This document shows, piece by piece, positions 57,484-64,000 of a stretch of DNA of 64,000 bases. The notes under the pieces were generated by a model. It was not told the DNA's origin and ran no database searches. It was given only the letters and a program-made list of their open reading frames with translations. The DNA is taken from the NCBI GenBank assembly GCA_011503125.2, contig WWBZ02000051.1, forward strand, positions 1,364,001-1,428,000. The letters are read 5' to 3'. Each line of letters opens with the position of its first letter. Positions within the stretch are counted from its first letter, which is position 1. Source of the stretch: Botryosphaeria dothidea (Eukaryota; Ascomycota; Dothideomycetes; Botryosphaeriales; Botryosphaeriaceae). A program made the translations under genes and the position numbers.

Positions 57484-58054
57484 CTACCCTCCGAGCCGCT
57501 TCCGAGGTGTAGCGCCGCCTTTCTTGAAATTTTCATTATTGGACCTGAGCACGCCGCCAGAAGTAGCTGCTATCGATTTGAGCTCTTCGAATCCACCACT
57601 ACCAACTTGGAATGCCACGAGCTGAATTTGGACCAGATCAAACGCGGCTCTCACAGTCGATATATTACCGTCTGGTGCACGCGAGACAAGGATTGCTGTA
57701 TCGTCGGATTCGGAGCGCTCATCGAGAATTGCAAATAAATCCACATTTCTGATCCGCTGTGATACTTCTTCCACGGATTGTCCGATGAAAGGAGAGATGA
57801 ATTGCTCTGTCGGCGGTTTTGACGCGTTGGTAGGTATCGGTGTTCCATCAATGCCAGTGGTTATGATGAGTACCAGTGAGGGGAAGCTGCCTGGTGCCAA
57901 CCGCTCGCTTCCAGCAAGAGCCTCGCTCAAGAATTTGTCTATAGTCTATGCTGGCAAGATTAGGAATGCTGTTGACCCAATTTGGGTCACGTATTCTCAC
58001 TGTTGTAGAAACTTCTGCAGTGCAGCAGACGGGGAAAGGTTCTCCGTCCGGCAT
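57484..58054 (-). CDS. Unidentified protein, C-terminal part possibly vWA-like
   Basis: A minus-strand frame to the stop at 57484-57486 covers about 148 residues from 57930: LVLIITTGIDGTPIPTNASK, then VEEVSQRIRNVDLFAILDER, IQLVAFQVGSGGFEELKSIA and ATSGGVLRSN. The last segment resembles the final strand and helix of von Willebrand factor A domains, but no MIDAS motif is seen. Upstream, an acceptor-like TATAG near 57954 and a donor-like GTGAG near 58002 would link it to an exon starting MPDGEPFPVCC at 58054. The model is tentative and the gene may be truncated. It converges with the deacetylase gene, 76 nt away. Confidence 0.42.
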
Positions 58055-59076
58055 CGTTAATTGTCGTTCAAAAGGAATCCGAAGTATGCAGGGAGTCGTA
58101 TGAGGTGTTGCCTAGGACGATTAATCATCGATGGGGGCGGTGCGTTTTGGCCCCTCCCAATATCAGCTGGCTGTTGGTCAGTGCGGAGACTATGACGTGG
58201 GTGTACATCTGGCTCTCCTCCCTTCGGTCACTCGAAAATGCACTTAAGACAGATGTTGATTCATGTCTGAATAGGGAATGAAAGGCTTGAAAATGGACAT
58301 ACAGTGGGTTAGGACAAGACATCTACCACACCGTCGGCCAGTGGCCTCGTCATCAAATTACTTCAAACCTCTATTCTACGCTATACGCTTGACTTTCTGA
58401 AGTAACGTAGATGCGGCGCATTTGACGTATAGAGCCATTACAACGCGGTGGCCCTTCCTCGCCTCACTGAATAATGCTAGTAACCGAACCCTGGTACTGG
58501 GAGAAACCAAACGGCGACAAGAACGAATCGCGGATGACTGGCGAATGACTTTCAAAAAGCCGAAGAGTAGGAAAACACGCTTTCACTGCGTGCAACTCTC
58601 ACGGGACCTTTGTCGGATTTTTGACGTGTCAAGTTTGAGTGGATAAGAAGAACCGCCCATGGAAGCCCGGCATATGCGGGACTATGAGTAGCTAACCTTT
58701 GAACCTGAGTTAAAGTATTTCGTTCACCACAACGCAACTAGCTCTTTTGTTTGGGACAATATCCAAATACTGTACTTTTTTCACTGTCCGTCATCTCTGA
58801 GAATTGCTTTGGAGCTTTGGCATCCCCCGCCAGTGCTGATCTGCGAGCTGTTTCCCGCATGTAGTGCATGTATAAAATGTTGCGGTTGTAGCCTCATGAA
58901 CGGAAGAATTGCTACAGAGAGCCAAAGAGACATTTCTAGTAGAATAACGACAGTCACTATACTTCAACTGTCGTTTTCAGGGGAGAAGGTACGCCCGGCA
59001 TAAGTTCGGAACATGTGGAAAATGGAAAAGGTAGACCCACCACTCAGCCAAGCGAGAAAGGACAAAAAAGCAAAAA
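58055..59076. other. Intergenic, no gene seen
   Basis: Between the unidentified gene and the second 5S rRNA. Short chance frames only. Confidence 0.5.
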
Positions 59077-59194
59077 CATACAACAGCCGGGATTCCCCAA
59101 TGGTCACCCACTTGAGTACTAATCGGCCGGTTCGCAGCTTGAGTACGGCTGAGCGGACGGGAAGCCCTATATTCTGCGACCTGTGGTCGTATGT
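59077..59194 (-). rRNA. 5S ribosomal RNA, copy 2
   Basis: A 118-nt minus-strand copy matching 5129-5246 at all but one base (ATATT here versus ATTTT, plus-strand sense). The same helix I ends, core boxes and a T-rich 3' flank (minus strand) are present. Flanks otherwise differ from copy 1, so it is an independent dispersed locus, not a segmental duplication. Confidence 0.95.
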
Positions 59195-61735
59195 GAAAGG
59201 AGCACTTGCTGGTATTCAATATGATAGTCAAATGACAGTCGACTGGCAGTCCGCGCTTTGTCGACACCCCCTCGATCGGGATTCATGGTCCTACGTAGGA
59301 AGCAAGGGTGCGTGATGGGCTTACGAAGATGGATGGAAGCCATGGGACGAGAGGGAAGCCAAACACGTTGCCAGCCACTCGCGCCCGGAGCGTGCTTTGG
59401 AGCTCAAGTCCTGCAGAGGCGCTGGCAAAATGGTGACAGTCGTTAGTAATCTGTCGAATATGGTCGCCGAACAATCTAGGACTGGGTGTGTTTCACATGC
59501 AAGTGGCTGCGCTCTCAAGCGTTTCTGGACTCCTAGCGAAGTCCCCTAATAAATCTACTTGCTTCGGGCAGACAGAGCAATTCGATGACTCGGGGATTTG
59601 GGAAAACGTGTAACCCCCTTTCGAGAAAGACGTGCAGTATCGGACTTTCCTGCAGACGCTGGCGAAGCCTTGCACGCTTCCTGTTGGCGTCTTCGTCCTG
59701 GGGCCGAATGCGTCAATCGGAGGCTGGAGTCTCCGTAGTCCGGAGACGGCCGTAACAGATGGGCAAGGCGTGTTGGACGTCACCGCCTCTACATTTGATG
59801 AGGATACTTACCAAATCATGGCACGGAGATGGAGTCGCGGAAGATTCCTTTTCTCAGGCGTACGATGACCCAATGATCGAACCATTCTCAGCTACTTTCT
59901 TGGATCCTTCGCGTTCCGTGGCGTTCCCAGAGTATGACGTTTCGTGTTGTTTTTGCTCGAGATGAGGCCGAAGGGAATCGCCGATTAGGAGCATGAATCG
60001 CGTCGGAAAGTGGGGGGTTGGCATTCGCAGGGCAGCAGTCGTCATCCTCGCCGAACTTGTGCCTGTCGTACATCATTGCTGGGGGGCCTCGCAAGTTTGT
60101 CTCAAGCAGATTGTTGGCGCAGAGATCGAGAGTCGAGAGCATCGAGTGCTGCGAGGATTCTCTGGACTCTCTGGGCTTCCAGCAGACGACGCGGGAGGAT
60201 GTGCAAGAACGAGGGAGATAGACCGTGCATCGACGGAAAACCGGACCTGCCTACCTATCAAGCAAAACAGGGTCCAAGAATAATATCGCGGCACAGAGTA
60301 TCTCAGAAAACTCTGCGAGGGTCTGGAAGGGTGTGTTGTACAGATCGCCTGTGCCGGAATCATCGCAAGTAGCAGTGATCTTCACCCTCCTTTTTGCTTT
60401 TCCCGGGCCGCGTGCTCCTGCACGCCGATCTTCCGAGAGGTGCATCTGGGCGCATTGTTGATGAGGAGGTGTCTCTGAAGCATCCACGGTTCTCGACCAG
60501 AGGCATCGGGGGGAGGTTCCAGCCGCAGTTCCGGCAGCCACTGGAGTGCGCAAGACATTGTTCCATGTGGCAGCCTCCTGTAAGCGGCGCGTGGCATCAA
60601 TATGAGAATGCGGCGCCGCTGCCGAAATGTCTTGCCGCAGCTGCCATTTCGCGGATGCGGAGAAGGAGCATCTGGGGTTAGGGAAGCGAGAGAATTGCCG
60701 CCTGTGACAGCCGCACATGGATCCAAGACAGGCCGGAAATAGAGACAGACAGGATTCTCGTTTCCGCATCGAGAGCGGCGTGCTCGGCGTCGGGCCAGGC
60801 CGCCGTAGCAGCACTCGTGGACAGCGAATTCTCACACGGATACGAGATGCCGGCCAGCAATCGAGAAGCAGCGGGCGAAAAGCACGCTTGTCACATTGGG
60901 GATGCAGCAGGACAGGCTTGGATGAGGGAGACGATGCGGAACGCGGAATTGCCGATGTTGGTCGGCGCACTCGGCAGTGGCAGCGCAGTCTTGGGGGGGG
61001 CCGAAGTAGGCGTTTTTGACTAAGCGGCCGGTATCGCGCTGGGCAGCCGGCTCGCAACGGCGGTCGCACGCCGCGAAACGGACGGGCAGCGCCAGCGATT
61101 GCGCGGAGGGATTGCGGCCGAGCATCGCAGCAGGCTCGGGAGGCCGAAATGGCGCGATTGTCGGCGGGCAGGCTCACTGCAGACGCATCGGGCATGACTG
61201 TGGATGTGTCAGAGACAGCATTTTGAGAGTGACCGGTGGAGAGGCGTTTGGCTCGAGAATCGAACAATTCTCACACCACCAGCACGTGCGCGCTCGCGGC
61301 ACCGCCCGCCGCCGCGCGCCCGCAGGCAGAGGCGCACACGCCCGGGGCGAGCGGACGGGCGGGCGCCGAGGGCGATCGCGAGAGGCTAGGCTGATCCGCT
61401 CGCCGTCTTGTGTGCGCTAGAAAAGCGCCCGCTAGTGGGCCAACGGCCGCAGGGCTGCGCTGCTCGTCGCTTGCTGTGTAGAGTGGCCTGATCAGCACGC
61501 CAGCCCGGCCATCCATGGCGGCCAAGCCCACGCGAGCGGCGGCATCCATCGAGGAAACTCTGAGTGTATGGGGTGGGATAAATAACACTGAAGACGCGCC
61601 ATTGTCGTGACCTCATCTTATCACACCAACAAGCCAGCACTGCAAAGTTAGCCAGCGCGCCCCCAGAAACGCACGACATCACCGCACATCAAACCACCGC
61701 CCCCTGCGACGACCCCTTTCCGCCCTCCGTTGAGG
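59195..61735. other. 2.5-kb intergenic region upstream of the bHLH gene
   Basis: GC-rich, especially 60400-61450. A 338-codon minus-strand frame (60251-61267) is open but Arg/Pro/Ala-rich, overlaps several other frames and has no motif; I take it as GC-driven. The last part should hold the bHLH promoter. Confidence 0.5.
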
Positions 61736-62835
61736 ATGACCTGTGATTGGCTGGAAGCCATGTCTCTGAGTGCGCTCCGCCGCCACCCGCAACTAGTCTA
61801 GCCACAGGGCTGACCACTGCTTCAGCATCCTTTGATCAACCTGCTGCAAACAGCTACAGCTTCGACGACTGGATCAACTCCGATTGCCTGGACTACCCCA
61901 CCAGCACTGTTGAATTGCCAGGCGGTCCGTCGTCAACATCATCTGTCACCACGCCACCCCTGCTGGCCCGCAATCATGCCATGGTCACGCCAGACTTCCA
62001 AGATAACAACCAACGACGCCCGCTGTCAAAAGACGCCCATCCGAACTCCCAGATCCAACCGTGGCAGACCAACCTCGCTGCAAATCCCTTCGGCCCTGCA
62101 TCCACCCTGCCTGCCATCCCCGACGACTTCTCCTTCCAGGATCCCAACAACACTTCGCTGAACAGCGAGAACCCCTACAACAACTCGGCCTTCGAGTTTG
62201 ATATGGCCGTATCGCCCACACCTTCTCTGTCTGGACCTGAATCTCCCTTCTCCCACAACGACCACGACATGGACACCACCACCTGCACCTCCGGCACCGC
62301 CACAGCCGCCTCATCCCCGCGCCGATCCTCTCTGAAGCGCTCCGCTCCCTCTTCGCCGGTTATGGACGAGATCCCCCCTGCTCCGAAGCGCATGCTCCGG
62401 CACCGGCCGCAGGGTGCGCCAATGCCCCAGGGCCAGAAGCAGATCGACAGCACCTCCACCTCGCCTCCCGCCTCGTCCCGTCCCAGCAAGACCCGCCAGC
62501 CCCACAACCAAGTCGAGAAGAAGTACCGCGAGGGCCTCAACAATGAGCTCGAGCGCCTTCGCCGCGCTGTCCGCACCCTGCCGCAACCCCGTCCTCGCTC
62601 CTGCTCCACCTCTGAGGAGGAGGATGACTCGTATGGCGGCTACAGTGCCGCCGTCCCCAAGCCCAGCAAGGCCGCTGTTCTCGCCGGTGCCGTCGAGTAC
62701 ATCAAGTACCTCGAGTCAGAGCACGAGAGACTCGCCAATGAGAACGAGCAGCTGAGGGAGCTTGAGGGCCTACGAAGGCGACGAGAGGAGGGCTGGGCCT
62801 GGACAAGGCGAGGCCCCATGGGATTCGTGAACTGA
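61736..62835 (+). CDS. SREBP-like bHLH transcription factor
   Basis: A 34-nt first exon (61736-61769, MTCDWLEAMSL) joins in phase over a 56-nt intron (donor GTGCGC, branch CTGAC, acceptor TTCAG) to 61826-62835, giving 347 residues. After an Asn/Ser/Pro-rich activation-type region (SFDDWINSDCLDYP) and a basic stretch (SSLKRSAPSSP, PAPKRMLRHRP), the bHLH reads RQPHNQVEKKYREGLNNELE, a long Ser/Glu loop of about 35 residues, then KPSKAAVLAGAVEYIKYLES and a coiled-coil HERLANENEQLRELEGLRRR. The Tyr in the basic region (EKKYR) is the SREBP signature that permits binding to sterol-type sites as well as E-boxes. There are no membrane helices, unlike true SREBP, as in the fungal Fus c 3-like group. 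Exon 1 was chosen because it supplies an ATG; the ATG at 61760 is the alternative start. Confidence 0.85.
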
Positions 62836-64000
62836 AAGGTGACTGGTGGGGCAGTAAGGAGAGGTTGTGACAAAACAAGTAATGACTATAGAGATGTAGT
62901 CAGCGCATTCAAAACATCTCTGGCGTTCATAGGCGTTTTTGCCAATTACCGGAAAAGCTGGATACCCGGAAAGACTAGCACTAGAAATTTTCTTCCCTTT
63001 TTTTCTTTGTTACGATAATAGCTCCGCCGGTTTTATGGCTGGATTAGGAAAAGAGTGTACTCACTCTGACATGAAATGTACAGAACTCCACCCTCTCATC
63101 AACCTTATTTTGGGCTCCAATTTTAGAAGTGACTTCGAGTGGCGTGACTGCCGCATGACTTTGGCTCCGAGCGCAGTGAGACTAACCCTTGCAGTTGACG
63201 ATGATACGCATTAGCGCCAGATTTACCGCAAATCCCTTCATGATTGGCCTTGGCTTTGCTCGCTTCCTTAATACAGGGTCAATGCATCTCAAGGGTGCGC
63301 AGCCTGCGATCTCGTTCGGCGAGATCAGGTGTGTCGAGGTGGAGAGATAAGATGAAGTGATCATGACTGCTCATGCCACAGAGTCATCCGATGTCTCGTT
63401 GAGGCCCGCATCAGCACGCAAGGCCAAGTCAGATCAAGATTCTTGATGGCTCCATTCTCGAAGCTGAGGCCCGCCGTTTGATGCAAACGCGTTTCGACAC
63501 CCACTGGTGTTTGCCTGGCACTGCGGCACCCGTCACGCCATGAATCCCTGATTGTGATCCATAGATGCGGCTCTGGACCTCAACCCTATCGCTTACGTTC
63601 GTAAGAAGAGGGCTGTCTTGAAACAACGGCCTTGGTGTTTCTTGCGCAATTCTTCTCGCCCGCTGTCCTTGTTCAGGGAGTATTGCTGCGCGGTGCACTC
63701 CGAAGATCCACAGTGGCATGTCTCTCCGCCGACTCCGATCACGGACCGGACACGCAAGACCGTGGCAATGGCGTTGCGCGGAAGTCTCCTTGCCTTCAAT
63801 ACATCCGCAAAGGGCTGTAGAGAGCGGCTCTCAGATCATCCGAGGTGAGTCACAATATTTGCTCGCAGATGTGGTTGTGAGATGTGTCGTGATCAATTTC
63901 GCCGAGAACTTTGGCCCCTGAAGGCGCGTCTGGAATCCACCAAGGGGCGACACCGCAAAATTGAACTCAAACCAGCAGACCCGTCCTCGGGGCCGAGACA
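62836..64000. other. Right-hand end, no gene seen
   Basis: 3' flank of the bHLH gene, then ordinary sequence with chance frames of up to 96 codons on both strands. No repeat, RNA gene or coding motif was recognised before the window edge. Confidence 0.5.

Noticed and set aside
60251..61267. 338-codon minus-strand open frame
   Set aside because: GC-rich region with several overlapping long frames, Arg/Pro/Ala-biased translation, no motif, no splice support.
1..64000. CRISPR arrays, bacterial operons, prophage
   Set aside because: No regularly spaced repeats and clear eukaryotic gene structure throughout.

Overview
The window looks like nuclear DNA of a filamentous ascomycete (Pezizomycotina). 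Most genes carry short 50-100 nt introns with GTRNGT donors and YAG acceptors. There are two dispersed single-copy 5S rRNA genes, and the left edge holds a transposon riddled with RIP-type mutations (CpA/TpG changed to TpA). The gene set also fits: Ppo fatty-acid oxygenase, LaeA-like methyltransferase, DUF7025 AAA ATPase, DUF3632 and DUF6594 proteins, and small secreted proteins. I cannot name the species.

Layout. 1-1.5 kb: RIP-inactivated pogo/Fot1-like transposon, followed directly by a broken DUF6594 gene. 2.7-6 kb: LaeA-like methyltransferase, a 5S rRNA gene and a cysteine-rich secreted peptide. 6-9.6 kb: no convincing gene. 9.6-16 kb: battenin/CLN3-like membrane protein, DUF3632 protein, ankyrin pseudogene and an Hsp70-family ATPase. 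16-26.7 kb: single-pass membrane protein, a helical-domain protein, a Ser-rich membrane sensor-like protein, a DUF7025 AAA ATPase and a C2H2-like regulator. 28-38 kb: small secreted protein, Ppo-type fatty-acid dioxygenase/P450, Tsc13 enoyl reductase and secreted M14 carboxypeptidase. 40.8-49.3 kb: DOCK-family Rho GEF and Old Yellow Enzyme. 50.7-54.2 kb: an Argonaute gene interrupted by a transposon. 56.2-58 kb: polysaccharide deacetylase-like enzyme and an unidentified small gene. 59 kb: second 5S rRNA gene. 61.7-62.8 kb: SREBP-like bHLH factor.

The genes do not form an obvious metabolic cluster; most look like ordinary core or lineage genes in both orientations. The standout is the Argonaute (RNA-silencing) gene. 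A 337-bp non-autonomous hAT-like element (11-bp terminal inverted repeats, perfect 8-bp target duplication) sits inside its PIWI domain. Outside the insertion all four exons join in frame and the DEDH catalytic residues are kept, so the disruption looks recent. The insertion adds 345 bp (115 codons) and contains a possible in-phase 171-bp intron that would remove its stops, so whether the allele is dead is an open and testable question. The window thus shows a large element inactivated by RIP beside a short element that shows no such damage and has hit a gene of the other genome-defence system.

Exon boundaries were placed by eye from splice consensus, family conservation and phase arithmetic; no searches or alignments were run.
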